Part shown: positions 27,501 through 35,057 of the stretch, one piece after another | How positions within the stretch are numbered: position 1 is the first letter of the stretch | Layout: each line of letters begins with the position of its first letter | Source of the DNA: Pseudomonadota bacterium | GTDB taxonomy: Bacteria > Pseudomonadota > Alphaproteobacteria > Rhizobiales > Hyphomicrobiaceae | Length of the DNA stretch: 64,000 bases | Reading direction: 5' to 3' | Assembly: GCA_023423275.1 (NCBI GenBank) | Contig: JAFAFW010000045.1 | Span: forward strand, 19,163-83,162 | Program-made: the position numbers and the translations under genes | The notes under the pieces: model-generated | The model's input: the letters and a program-made list of their open reading frames with translations, nothing else | Database searches by the model: none | What the model was told of the DNA's origin: nothing

Positions 27501-28104
27501 CCCCGGGGGTGCCGCGAAAGATGTCGGCCGGACCGCTGCCACGGAACCGTTCGATAGTCTCACCAGAGATATGGGCTGTCGGCGCGGCAGTCTCGTAGGG
27601 CGTGTAGACCGTGCCACCGTCGCCGCCGCTGCCACCCGATACATCGATCGTATCGAGCGCGATTGCACCGTCGATCGTGGCAGCTCCCGCATTGTTCGCG
27701 CCGCCGCCGCCGACGATGGCCGTGCGGTCCGGCGTAATCCTGAAGGAGATGTTCGTGCCCGCGAGCAACTGGGCCAATGCCTGCTCGGACGTGTAGCGGC
27801 CGTTGACGGCTCTCGACGTCACGCCTTGCGAGGTCATCGAGGCAAGCGTCACCTGGAGGCCGGACTGGCGGCCGAACGCCTGCAAGGCCGACGCAAGGCT
27901 CTGTGCCGGGATGTTGAATGCGCGGAGTTGGCTGTTCGCTGCCGCCGGCTGAGGTGTGGACGATGGCGCGGTCTGTGCGATCGCATCCGGAATGCCGAGG
28001 CTTCCGACAATCGCCGTCGACACGAGCAACTGCGCGATCACTGTTTTCCGCGCATGACGCATACGAACCGTTGCAAACCGACTCATACTCGAACTCATTG
28101 CCAT
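24505..28104 (-). CDS. TonB-dependent receptor with N-terminal STN domain, fused to a C-terminal Omp25-like barrel
   Basis: A 1199-residue outer-membrane protein. A signal peptide is followed by an STN signalling domain (residues of about 55-110: FNIPAQSLASALQAFGRQSG), which marks a transducer that talks to FecR. The plug domain (about 150-290) contains IRGMQGMGRVATKIDGAEN, and a long 22-strand-type barrel runs to about residue 925. The barrel has an LRMPTLFES ... IPNTDLGPE pair resembling the FRAP and NPNL boxes of heme receptors, but no His between them. Residues of about 947-1199 are a second domain: DWSGPYAGVSSTYNF, AGYNFQLGNNIVAGIEGDI, GRLGYAFNDRLLLYVTGGIAF and a terminal LRVGVNYRF. This is the 8-strand Omp25/31-like barrel common as a free protein in Hyphomicrobiales. 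The ligand (iron chelate or heme) is undetermined. Confidence 0.93.
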   Translation of the reverse strand: MAMSSSMSRFATVRMRHARKTVIAQLLVSTAIVGSLGIPDAIAQTAPSSTPQPAAANSQLRAFNIPAQSLASALQAFGRQSGLQVTLASMTSQGVTSRAVNGRYTSEQALAQLLAGTNISFRITPDRTAIVGGGGANNAGAATIDGAIALDTIDVSGGSGGDGGTVYTPYETAAPTAHISGETIERFRGSGPADIFRGTPGVMSGESRNGGGSIDINIRGMQGMGRVATKIDGAENALTVYQGYQGLSNRTFVDPDLLAGVDITKGSDAASRGIAGTVEMRTLSADDVVKPGETWGGWIKSGFSTNTATPRPGDRGGYTWPRPYVSDPQPYPVPTASASGLDRPGLLDPTGGSFSAVAAIKEEKYDLLAGYAFRKQGNYFAGKNGPGAKVIDTGPQPLCYPSGFCYYPPDPISYAHVYENGGLSSYRAGEQVLNTQLETESWLAKATIRPDDDQSLQLGYTGYRSSAGDVVSSLFSSEFSQAVQQAYSNNVEVDTGTLRYRWNPHDNDLVDLRTNLWLTKLTMRTTPRTSLPNTRPEDFGLPFHYLPGNESKMWGGDVSNKSSFAFDQFGSLQFTYGVSYINESTKPLPFSNELNLGIPTRDGSREEVGLFGKAAYKPVDWLTLNAGLRYSHYWSEDQGILTSQANPEPSREAGGYSPSAGIIVEPLKGTQLYANYSSALRMPTLFESVSAFTLIPNTDLGPERSNNWEIGVNVTKDGLFAPQDKSMLKFGYFNWDVQDYVARMSRQFVDPSYPYTALTIANIDRAKFEGLEFSGRYENNGFTADLSANYYLNVEFCPTADTCSGSTISGDYATNQIPPQYSANLTVSQKLLDDKLTVGGRASYIGPRSVGHGPVQYGASAIIAPIMWRPYWLFDVFAEHKLSEDSTLWATVENVTDQYYVDPLSLVQQPGPGRTVRVGMTTKLGGSDPVSFASLGRLFEPTDGVTDWSGPYAGVSSTYNFAEFGGATTALDGTSDGYPALESPNLNVEALSFGIQAGYNFQLGNNIVAGIEGDIVRSQIAGTQITYATEGSTATDSNNLNRSRQFEAVQKSDIEWLSTLRGRLGYAFNDRLLLYVTGGIAFMQQNEERTQYVGARAWAGPFAPVTTTVQSFTESASATRIGYAIGGGAEIALNNSWSLTGEYLLARFGEATFNFPEAKAGVMLSNNNGYPVTSEVTNGRKVRSKVDIPMLRVGVNYRF

Positions 28105-28153
28105 CCCGCCCTGATACTTGGCGCATCACCCCACCGGCAGTGCGCGTTCTCAA

Positions 28154-28183
28154 CAAAGACGGCTGGCTGGAGATTTTTTTTCA
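28154..28183 (-). promoter_or_regulatory. Candidate FecI-type ECF promoter of the TonB receptor
   Basis: On the minus strand TGAAAAAAAATCTCC (28183-28169) is followed after 7 bases by CGTCTTTG (28161-28154), about 50 bases before the receptor start. The same two blocks with the same 7-base gap occur upstream of the FecR gene. I infer -35 and -10 elements for the adjacent ECF sigma factor. Confidence 0.6.
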
Positions 28184-28235
28184 GGGCAACTGCGCATTTT
28201 TCGTCGTTGCGCAGGACGGCAACAGGAAATGGATG

Positions 28236-29264
28236 TCAGAAGCGGGAGATAACCCGCACGTAGGGGGAGAGATGCCGGACACGTCCGCCGAACGGCTGGA
28301 CAAGAGCGCGCAGGGCGCGGTCCGGATCGTTGAGGTCGTACAGGCCGGTGACCTTCTGCGCTGCCAAGACGGGGTCGGGGACGCTGATCCATGCGTGATG
28401 GTAGCGCTGCATTTGCTCGACGACCGAGCTGACAGTGGCGTCGGTGACGAAAATGCGCCGGTCCCGCCAGGCAGCGATTTCTTCCGGTGGAACGTTGCCG
28501 CGAGTCATCGCGCCTGTCGCGCGCCTCACGGTCACCGTCTCGCCTGGAGCAAGGTGTGCCGGGTCATCCAAGGACCGATCCTTCAGCGCAACGCCGACCG
28601 AGCCTCGCGCAAGCTCGACGCTCGTAGCGTCGGAGCCAAGCTGGATATTGAAGGCCGTGCCCCGCACTGTCACGTCTATGCCACCGGCATCAACGACGAA
28701 CGGCTGCGTCTTGTTCGGTACAACGTCGAAGAAGGCTTCTCCGGCGAGAAGGCTGACGTGCCTTTGCTCCGCGGAGTACGCGATCTGAATGGCGCTGCCG
28801 CCGGCAAGCTCGACGACCGACCCGTCCTGCAACGTGACGGTCCGGTTTTCTCCGGTCGCCGTCATATGGTCGGCCTGCAGGCGCAGCAGGACGGCAGGCC
28901 CGAACACCCAGAAACAAAGCACTGCCGCAGCAGCCATTGCAATGCTGAGACGGTGGGAGCTCCGGCGATGTGCCCGGCTACCGGTCGCGGGAAGCTGCCC
29001 CGCATTTCGTCGTTCGAGGTTGTTCGCCGGACCGCGCAACGCGTTCTCATGCTTCCAGAGATGCTCATAGCGCGGCGACGTGTGTCCCACCGCCTGCCAG
29101 GTTCTCTGGGCCTGTGCCCAGGCGTCCCGATGACGATCCGATTGCGCGAGCCATGCCTCGAATTCCTGCCTGGCCGTCTCGTCGAGCGGCGCCGCCTGCT
29201 GGCGTATCAGCCAGTCCACCGCTGCCTCCAGCGCGGACGACGTGGGCTGGTGATCGTTGGTCAA
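28236..29264 (-). CDS. FecR family anti-sigma/sigma regulator
   Basis: A 342-residue inner-membrane signal relay between the TonB receptor's STN domain and the ECF sigma factor. The N-terminal cytoplasmic DUF4880 region (AVDWLIRQQAAPLDETARQE, FEAWLAQSDRHRDAW) should bind the sigma factor. One transmembrane helix (IAMAAAAVLCFWVFGPAVLL) follows. The periplasmic FecR domain comes next (TLQDGSVVELAGGSAIQIAY, VRGTAFNIQLG, VELARGSVGVAL) and the C-terminus has an STN-like fold (VTGLYDLNDPDRALRALVQP). Translation most likely starts at TTG 29264 with AGGACAGG just upstream; no in-frame ATG is nearby. Gene order sigma-FecR-receptor on one strand is canonical. Confidence 0.92.
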   Translation of the reverse strand: MTNDHQPTSSALEAAVDWLIRQQAAPLDETARQEFEAWLAQSDRHRDAWAQAQRTWQAVGHTSPRYEHLWKHENALRGPANNLERRNAGQLPATGSRAHRRSSHRLSIAMAAAAVLCFWVFGPAVLLRLQADHMTATGENRTVTLQDGSVVELAGGSAIQIAYSAEQRHVSLLAGEAFFDVVPNKTQPFVVDAGGIDVTVRGTAFNIQLGSDATSVELARGSVGVALKDRSLDDPAHLAPGETVTVRRATGAMTRGNVPPEEIAAWRDRRIFVTDATVSSVVEQMQRYHHAWISVPDPVLAAQKVTGLYDLNDPDRALRALVQPFGGRVRHLSPYVRVISRF

Positions 29265-29328
29265 AGCCTGTCCTGACGTGATCCTTCGTCTGCTCTCCGA
29301 GCAAGCAGAAATGCGAATCGTTCATGGG

Positions 29329-29358
29329 AAAAGACGAATTGCAGGAGACTTTTTTTCA
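29329..29358 (-). promoter_or_regulatory. Candidate FecI-type ECF promoter of the FecR gene
   Basis: TGAAAAAAAGTCTCC (29358-29344, minus strand), a 7-base gap, then CGTCTTTT (29336-29329), about 65 bases before the FecR start. It matches the receptor's upstream element at 14 of 15 and 7 of 8 positions. Confidence 0.6.
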
Positions 29359-29382
29359 CGGCGCGACGATCTTGTCACGGGC

Positions 29383-29886
29383 TCAAGGGCCCAGGCGCTC
29401 TGCAATCCGCAGCATCGCCGCCTTGACGTACCGGTGGGCTGTGGCGACGGACACGCCGAGATGCTCGGCCACCTCTTCAAGGGTGAAGCCGCCGAAGCGG
29501 TACATTTCCAGGGCAATGCGCACGTTGGCCGGCAGTTCGGCGAGCGCGGAGACCACGCAGCGCGCGTCGTCGCGCAGCAACTCCACCTGCTCCGGCGTCA
29601 GTTGCTCTTGCGGGCCGGTCCAGAAGGGGAAGCCATTTTTCTGCTGGCGGGCTTCGACGGCCCGATGCCGCAAAACGTCGAGGGCGAGATTGCGAACGAT
29701 CCGATACAGATAGCCGGTGGTCTGTTCTGTCGGGCCGGCCTTGGGCTGCGCTGGAATGAACCTGAGAAATGCGTCCTGGACGATGTCCTCGGCTGCTTCG
29801 CGCGATCCTAAAATGGGTGTTGCGTAATCGATCAAGGCAGACCGATGCGTGAGGTAGATGCCCTGTCGAAAGTCACCCTGCGTCAT
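29383..29886 (-). CDS. FecI-like ECF RNA polymerase sigma factor
   Basis: A 167-residue ECF sigma factor. Region 2 (YATPILGSREAAEDIVQDAF, LRFIPA) recognises the -10 element and core polymerase. Region 4 (LPANVRIALEMYRFGGFTLE, EVAEHLGVSVATAHRYVKAA) contains the helix-turn-helix for the -35 element. ATG 29886 follows a strong GGAGGAG ribosome site; a longer frame upstream is not sigma-like. By analogy with E. coli FecI it should be released by FecR when the receptor binds its ligand, and then transcribe the receptor gene. Matching promoter-like motifs lie in front of fecR and the receptor, but not in front of its own gene. Confidence 0.93.
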   Translation of the reverse strand: MTQGDFRQGIYLTHRSALIDYATPILGSREAAEDIVQDAFLRFIPAQPKAGPTEQTTGYLYRIVRNLALDVLRHRAVEARQQKNGFPFWTGPQEQLTPEQVELLRDDARCVVSALAELPANVRIALEMYRFGGFTLEEVAEHLGVSVATAHRYVKAAMLRIAERLGP

Positions 29887-30486
29887 CGGCGCTCCTCCGC
29901 CGGGCGAAAACCATACCCTCTCGGACAATCGCGGCGGACATCGCTTGCTGTGGTCATGACTACAATCACTGGACGCACTCGGGCAGATTGCCTCACGCTT
30001 TCCGGACATCGTCCATTGACTAGGGGCTTCTCATTTTGCGTGCAATCCCAATGAATTAGAAGATGTCCAGAGGCCGGCCCGACCAGCCTGCAAAATCTAT
30101 ACTTTCAGAGTATGGTTATGTGTTGAATTCCTTGATGAATGTGGGCGTCCGCGCACGCTCCCGGCAGGAGGCTTCCCCAGCAAGTTTCCCTCCAGGTGTT
30201 GCCGCCCGGCTACGCGCCCAATCTCGGTAGGCCTATTCGATGCGGCCATTGCATCAGCAATTACGCGCCCGATCGCTCGATCACACGGAGCTCCTTGTCC
30301 AACGCTTGCTCGGGCGCTGGAAGATCGGGAGCACGATCCGCGATTGCAGGGACTTAGGGCAGCGAGCGGTCAGCTCCCATCGTCGCAATGATCCGATGTT
30401 GTCCATCGCAGCGATCGGTCGGCGCACGACAAGGGCGCGCTCGCGACAAAGACGTGGAGACAATGATCGCACGCTGCGCCTACGCG
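29887..30486. other. Long intergenic region upstream of the sigma-factor gene
   Basis: About 600 bases hold no convincing coding sequence on either strand. The only structure noted is ATACT-TTCAG-AGTAT (30099-30113), a short dyad in an A/T-rich patch that could be part of the sigma gene's regulatory region. No Fur or Irr box could be assigned with confidence, and no tRNA or transposase remnant was recognised. Confidence 0.5.
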
Positions 30487-31875
30487 TCAGGAGAAACTCG
30501 TAACCAGATTGCGCCAAGGCATACGCATGGTCATGCTGTCCAGCGCCATGCATCGTTCCATTAGGGCCGACGCTCGTGGATAGGCGGACGCAACGATGCC
30601 GCTGATCTTGGCCTGGATGACATCCTGCCCAAAGGGTCTGTCGGGTCCGCCGCGAGCGCTCACGCATTCGCTCGCATGACTTGAACCGTCCTCCAGGGTG
30701 ATCGTCACCCGGGCTGGACGATCGTTCGGCCACGGGGGAAGGGGCTTGAACGGTACGAGGTCGACTTCGGAGCGAAGTTTTGCGAGGGGCGCTTCGTGCA
30801 AACGCGATCCCGCAAAGGCTTCCGCGCCCGCGTGGCCGTATAAGCAGGCAGCTGCAGCGATATGAGGGATGGAGAATTTGGCGGCAAGGCTGGTCGCGGG
30901 CTCCCGGTTGTTGAGCGTCATGCCGAGCGGATGCGTCTCGACCACGATCTTGCGCACCCCTTTCATGCGTTCGTCCAGCTTCTCATGCAGATCGATGATG
31001 GCTTCCACGGTTGAGTGTGAATACTGGCAGCAGGCATGCACCTTGTGATAGCCGTCAGCGAGTGCCCATTCCTCCCCGAGCCCTGCCTCGAACTGGTCGG
31101 GGGAAAATCCAGCTCCAAAAGCTACGACGAAGACGTCGTATGGCGAATGGGGACTGCCGCCAATACCGCATTCCGCCCATTCCACCGCCTGCAGTCCACA
31201 CCACGCACCGGCGGCGGGCCAGACGTTGCGCACCAGGGCGCCTTCTACGGCATGACCATATGGTCCGGGCGCCACCATCGTCGACGCCGAAGTCAGCGCT
31301 GCATTCAAGAGCGGCGCATCGAGACGCCGGAGAGCAGCGACCCCTGCCGCAGCTCCGATGGCGGCGAGCGATGCGTGCGGGTGCAGGATAGGCATCTTCA
31401 CGGGAAACGCGCGTGCAAAACGCGCCACGATCTCGTAACCGAGCACGAGTGCCCGGATTGTTTCCTCAGTCGATGCGCCTGTTGCCTCCGCCTCCGCAAT
31501 GAGCGCAGGGATCGTGTAAAGGCCCGCGTGACAGGTTGCTCTGCGATATCCTTCATCGAGTTCGCACCAGTCGGCGGCGGCGCCGTTCGCGACGGCGGCG
31601 GAGAACCGGTCAGCGCGGCCGCCGCGTCCATTGAAAACCGTAGCCTCTTTGCTTCCGGACCGCGAAACAAGCCGGTCCTGAAGTTTCATCACCTCGGGCT
31701 CATCGCGCGCAGCCACAATCGCGGCGATGTCGTCGCAAAGCACGGTCGCTGCTCGGCGCATGATCTGCTCGGGGATATCGGCGACGGAAACCCGCGAAGC
31801 CCATTCGCACAGCCGGCCAAGTCTGGTTGCCACCTCCTGCGCCTGCGCGGCATCTCTAACCCTGTCCGTCTTCAT
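30487..31875 (-). CDS. MmgE/PrpD family protein (1)
   Basis: A 462-residue member of the MmgE/PrpD fold, which includes 2-methylcitrate dehydratase, cis-aconitate decarboxylase and iminodisuccinate epimerase. Family landmarks are CDDIAAIVAA near residue 50, ANGAAADWCELDEGYRRATCHAG (a variant of the usual NG..H..D..D segment), ALVLGYEIVARFARAF, and KVHACCQYSHSTVEAIIDL, which carries the conserved Lys-His region. The C-terminal lid reads FGQDVIQAKISGIV. It is transcribed next to and downstream of the GntR regulator on the same strand (28-base gap), so the two probably form one operon. A second homologue of identical length lies at 47,607. The substrate is unknown. Confidence 0.9.
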   Translation of the reverse strand: MKTDRVRDAAQAQEVATRLGRLCEWASRVSVADIPEQIMRRAATVLCDDIAAIVAARDEPEVMKLQDRLVSRSGSKEATVFNGRGGRADRFSAAVANGAAADWCELDEGYRRATCHAGLYTIPALIAEAEATGASTEETIRALVLGYEIVARFARAFPVKMPILHPHASLAAIGAAAGVAALRRLDAPLLNAALTSASTMVAPGPYGHAVEGALVRNVWPAAGAWCGLQAVEWAECGIGGSPHSPYDVFVVAFGAGFSPDQFEAGLGEEWALADGYHKVHACCQYSHSTVEAIIDLHEKLDERMKGVRKIVVETHPLGMTLNNREPATSLAAKFSIPHIAAAACLYGHAGAEAFAGSRLHEAPLAKLRSEVDLVPFKPLPPWPNDRPARVTITLEDGSSHASECVSARGGPDRPFGQDVIQAKISGIVASAYPRASALMERCMALDSMTMRMPWRNLVTSFS

Positions 31876-31903
31876 GGAGGCACCTTATTGTAGCGTCGAC
31901 GAA

Positions 31904-32593
31904 CTATGCGGCAGACTCCGTCCCGGCTGCCCCGACCGAATTGGCGAGGTTTTCTCGGGCAGCAGCGATGTGCCGCATCATCAGGCGCTCGGCCTCGTCC
32001 GCTTCGCGCCTGCGCATCGCTCCCACGATGGCCTGATGCTCAAGCAATGCGGCTTTCGCCCGCCCCATGGCCTCGCTCGATTTGAAGCGATAGATGCGCA
32101 GAAGATGATAGAGATCATTGCAGAGCAGTTCCTTGAGCCGCTCGGAGCGGCTGCCCTGTACGATCAGATAATGGAAATCATCGTTCCCGGCGTTCTGGAG
32201 ATAGCTATCACCCCTCTGAAGGGAGGCATTCCGGGCATGCTCGGTAAGCCGCTCATTGAGATGCGCAAGCTCCTTGTCCGTCATCCGCTCCGTGGCGAGA
32301 CGCGCCGCAAGGCCCTCCAGGCGTTCCCGGATAAAGAAAATCTCGATCAGATCGTCCGGCGTGAGAGAAACAACGCGTGGGCCGACATTCGGTGTACGAA
32401 TGACGAGCTTGCGCCCCTCCAATCTCCGGATAGCCTCTCTCAGCGGCCCGCGCGAGACGCCAAGCTGTCTGGCGAGCAGCGTTTCCGAAATCCGGTCTCC
32501 GGGCTTCATGCTGCCCGTGGTGATCGCATCAAGCAGACGTTCGAACACGTGGTCTGCTAATGATTTCACCTGTATGGCGCTTGCATCGATCAT
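31904..32593 (-). CDS. GntR family transcriptional regulator, FCD subfamily
   Basis: A 229-residue regulator. The N-terminal winged helix is LADHVFERLLDAITTGSMKP ... GVSRGPLREAIRRLEGRKLV. The C-terminal FCD ligand domain retains the metal-site pattern with DDFH near residue 135, EHQAIV near 190 and MRHI near 210. FCD-GntR proteins usually respond to organic acids and repress catabolic genes. ATG 32593 is preceded by GGAAGGA. A 16-bp site 13 bases upstream of its start recurs exactly in the divergent promoter at 38,279 and in variant form at 57,651. I infer it is the island's master regulator and autoregulated. Confidence 0.92.
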   Translation of the reverse strand: MIDASAIQVKSLADHVFERLLDAITTGSMKPGDRISETLLARQLGVSRGPLREAIRRLEGRKLVIRTPNVGPRVVSLTPDDLIEIFFIRERLEGLAARLATERMTDKELAHLNERLTEHARNASLQRGDSYLQNAGNDDFHYLIVQGSRSERLKELLCNDLYHLLRIYRFKSSEAMGRAKAALLEHQAIVGAMRRREADEAERLMMRHIAAARENLANSVGAAGTESAA

Positions 32594-32605
32594 GGAGTCC
32601 TTCCG

Positions 32606-32621
32606 TTGTCGACAGTTGACG
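32606..32621. promoter_or_regulatory. Candidate GntR operator 1 (regulator and PuuE-like gene 1)
   Basis: TTGTCGACAGTTGACG, in the 83-bp divergent region between the GntR gene and the first PuuE-like gene. The GT-N2-AC core of TTGTCGACAG matches the usual GntR/FCD half-site form. The exact reverse complement occurs at 38,279-38,294. A TTGACA-like -35 for the GntR gene lies at 32,636-32,641, which would place its -10 within this site. Confidence 0.68.
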
Positions 32622-32676
32622 ATATTGTGCTGGAATGTCAAGGTGACAGGCAGCTCTCTGATTATGGTCGCTCATC

Positions 32677-33582
32677 GTGAAGCTCCCTCATCACAACCGC
32701 TACCGCTTCAGCGCCATTCCTCACCGAGAGACGTATTCTTGGCCTGACGGGAAGCAACTTGCCGTTGCCATCAGCAACAATATTGAGGGGTTCGCGTTCA
32801 GGGCCGGACTAGGCTCAGACAGCGCGACCGGCAGTGGGCCTCAAAACCAGCGGAACTATGCGTGGCGCGACTACGGCAACAGGGTAGGTCTGTGGAACTA
32901 TCTCGATGTGCTGGACGAATACGGGGTTCCCGGATCGCACAACGCCAATTCCGTCGTCCTTGAGGAATGCCCTGAGATCGTCGAGCGGATCAATGCACGC
33001 GGCGACGAATTCGTCGGCCATGGCCGCACCAACGCTGAGCGGCAGGACATATTGTGGGAAGCCGACGAGGCGGCGCTCATAGCGGAGTGCACCCGTTCGC
33101 TTGCGGCGACGACGGGTCGCAAGCCAGAGGGCTGGCTGGGACCATACCTTGCTCAATCTCCGACGACGCTCGATCTGCTGAAGGAGGCCGGATATTCTTA
33201 CGTGATGGATTGGCCGGCGGACGATCAGCCATTCTGGATGTCGACGCGCGCTGGGCCGATCCTGTCCGTGCCTTATCCGCTCGAGATCAACGACTCGCCT
33301 GCACTGGTCTTCCGCCAGCATTCCGGTCGGGAATTCGCGGAAATGATCATCGACCAGTTCGACGAGATGCTGCATCAGTCGCGACGTCGGCCTCTCGTTT
33401 TCGGGATCTCAGTCCATCCGTTTATCATCGGTCAACCCTTTCGCCTGCGCGCTTTCCGGCGGGCTCTCGACCACATCCTGCGTCACCGCGACGACCTTTG
33501 GATTACCACGCCTGGCCAGATCGCCAAGTACTGCATGACACTTCCGGATGATATTCTGCCCCGGCCGGACCATTCGGGATGA
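32677..33582 (+). CDS. PuuE-like polysaccharide-deacetylase-family hydrolase (1)
   Basis: A 301-residue cytoplasmic NodB-fold protein of the branch that includes metal-independent or metal-variant allantoinase PuuE and bacterial cyclic imide hydrolase, rather than true sugar deacetylases. The first acidic motif is degenerate (AISNNIEGF). Then come WRDYGNRVGLW, EFVGHGRTN, GWLGPYLAQSPTTLDLLKEA with DWPADDQPFW, and the C-terminal SVHPFIIGQPFRLR. These match PuuE's HG, DxxxDDxP and H....GxPxR motifs. The likely start is GTG 32677; no strong ribosome site is visible. It is a single gene divergent from the GntR regulator and convergent with a Liv ATPase gene. Likely C-N ring hydrolase; substrate unknown. 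Confidence 0.85.
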   Translation: MKLPHHNRYRFSAIPHRETYSWPDGKQLAVAISNNIEGFAFRAGLGSDSATGSGPQNQRNYAWRDYGNRVGLWNYLDVLDEYGVPGSHNANSVVLEECPEIVERINARGDEFVGHGRTNAERQDILWEADEAALIAECTRSLAATTGRKPEGWLGPYLAQSPTTLDLLKEAGYSYVMDWPADDQPFWMSTRAGPILSVPYPLEINDSPALVFRQHSGREFAEMIIDQFDEMLHQSRRRPLVFGISVHPFIIGQPFRLRAFRRALDHILRHRDDLWITTPGQIAKYCMTLPDDILPRPDHSG

Positions 33583-33586
33583 GCAA

Positions 33587-34297
33587 CTAGATCCCGAGGT
33601 AGGCCTTTTGGATCCTCGGATCCTGCGCGATCTCCTTCGATTCACCGACCATTGTCACCTTGCCGAGTTCGACGATTGCAGCAGTGTCCGCGATCGACAA
33701 CGCCCATGCGGCGTTCTGCTCGGACAGGATGACCGAAAGCTGCTCGGTACGCTGTATTTCTTTGAGAACGTCTCCGATCCGTTCGACGACGACCGGCGCA
33801 AGGCCGAGCGACGGTTCGTCGAGCAGGAAGATCGACGGTCGTGACATCAGCGCGCGCCCGATCGCGAGCATCTGTTGCTCGCCGCCCGACAGACTGCCGG
33901 CGCGTTGTGACGATCGCTCCTTCAACCGCGGGAAGTAGCCGAAGACGCGCTCGACGTCCTCGGCGAACTCGCTGCCGGGGCGGCTGAAGGCGCCGACCTT
34001 GAGATTTTCGAGCACCGTCATTGCCGCGAAGACCCGGCGTCCTTCCGGCGAGTAGCCAATCCCTATGCGCGCGATATCACACGTGGGCACGCCCTTGACG
34101 CTACGGCCATTGATGAGGATATCGCCGACGGGATAACGCGCCAGGCCCATGATGGCCTTCAGCGTGCTGCTCTTTCCCGCGCCGTTGGAGCCGATCAGCG
34201 CTACCGTCCGTCCCTGCTCCAGCTCAAGCGATATGTCGTCCGTACCGGCGATGTTGCCATAGCGGACGCCGACATTGCGCAGCTCAAGTATTGGCAT
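33587..34297 (-). CDS. Liv-type ABC importer ATP-binding protein (LivF-like), system 1
   Basis: A 236-residue ATPase of the branched-chain amino acid/amide importer family (HAAT). Walker A is GSNGAGKSS, signature SLSGGEQQM, Walker B IFLLDEPSLGLAP, and the switch His is replaced by the LivF-typical SEQN. It is the last gene of an operon read from 38,180 downwards (binding protein, two permeases, LivG, LivF). It overlaps the LivG-like gene by 14 bases. It ends 4 bases from the convergent PuuE-like gene 1. Liv-type systems also carry urea, short amides and aromatic acids, which suits the hydrolase-rich surroundings. Confidence 0.93.
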   Translation of the reverse strand: MPILELRNVGVRYGNIAGTDDISLELEQGRTVALIGSNGAGKSSTLKAIMGLARYPVGDILINGRSVKGVPTCDIARIGIGYSPEGRRVFAAMTVLENLKVGAFSRPGSEFAEDVERVFGYFPRLKERSSQRAGSLSGGEQQMLAIGRALMSRPSIFLLDEPSLGLAPVVVERIGDVLKEIQRTEQLSVILSEQNAAWALSIADTAAIVELGKVTMVGESKEIAQDPRIQKAYLGI

Positions 34298-35057
34298 AGT
34301 TGCGTCCCAGATAAGCCTCGATGACTTTCGGGTCGGTCAAAACGTCCTGTGGCGGGCCGTGCGCAAGCTCCTGGCCATGATGGAGCACCAAAATGCGGTC
34401 GCACAAGCCGGCCATGAAGCGCATGTTGTGGTCGATGACGACGATTGAGATGCCCTGATTGCGGACTTTGCGAATGGTATCACGGACGTTGTCCGCCTCC
34501 GTCGCGCTCAAGCCGGCGACCGGTTCATCAAGCATGAGGAGTTTCGGAGCTGCCATGAGCGAGATCGCCATGCCGAGCGTCTTCTGCGAGCCGTAGGGCA
34601 AGTCGCCGGCAACGACGCCGCCAACCCGTGCGAGATCGAGCCACGTCAGGACTTCGTCGATCCGACGCTCGGAGTCCGCACGCATCGGAATGGTCCGGCC
34701 GGTCCCAAAGAATGCGCTCACGAAGCCTGGATAGCGTGTCAGGTAGCTTCCGCGTCGGCAGTTCTCGGTCACCGTGCAGCTGCTGAAGACCGTCGTCGAC
34801 TGGAACGTGCGGGCGAGCCCATGCCCGACCAGGTCATGGGGGGACTTGCCCGTCACGTCCAGACCATCGAAGCGAACGCTGCCTGATGTCGGCTTGATGA
34901 CGCCGCTGATCAGGTTGACGGCGGTGCTTTTTCCCGCGCCATTCGGCCCGATGATCCCGAAGATCTCGCCGGGCAATACTGAAAAACTTAAATCGCTCAC
35001 GGCCTTCAGGCCACCGAATGCGCGCGAGAGGCTCTTCACCTCCAGGAGGGCGGTCAT
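34284..35057 (-). CDS. Liv-type ABC importer ATP-binding protein (LivG-like), system 1
   Basis: A 257-residue HAAT-family ATPase. Walker A is GPNGAGKST. The signature is degenerate (LPYGSQKTLGMA), as usual in LivG, and Walker B is LLMLDEPVAGLS with the switch His in VIDHNMRF. The C-terminal LivG extension (HGQELAHGPPQDVLTDPKVI, then EAYLG) is present. It overlaps the LivM-like permease gene upstream by 4 bases and the LivF-like gene downstream by 14, so translation is coupled through the operon. Confidence 0.93.
   Translation of the reverse strand: MTALLEVKSLSRAFGGLKAVSDLSFSVLPGEIFGIIGPNGAGKSTAVNLISGVIKPTSGSVRFDGLDVTGKSPHDLVGHGLARTFQSTTVFSSCTVTENCRRGSYLTRYPGFVSAFFGTGRTIPMRADSERRIDEVLTWLDLARVGGVVAGDLPYGSQKTLGMAISLMAAPKLLMLDEPVAGLSATEADNVRDTIRKVRNQGISIVVIDHNMRFMAGLCDRILVLHHGQELAHGPPQDVLTDPKVIEAYLGRNYANT

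Noticed and set aside
26857..29276. Two overlapping plus-strand frames (468 and 452 codons) antisense to the TonB receptor and FecR genes
   Set aside because: They overlap each other and the well-supported minus-strand genes and encode low-complexity Arg/Gly-rich sequence.
30139..30503. Short plus-strand frames in the region upstream of the sigma-factor gene
   Set aside because: Basic, low-complexity translations without ribosome sites or homologous motifs.
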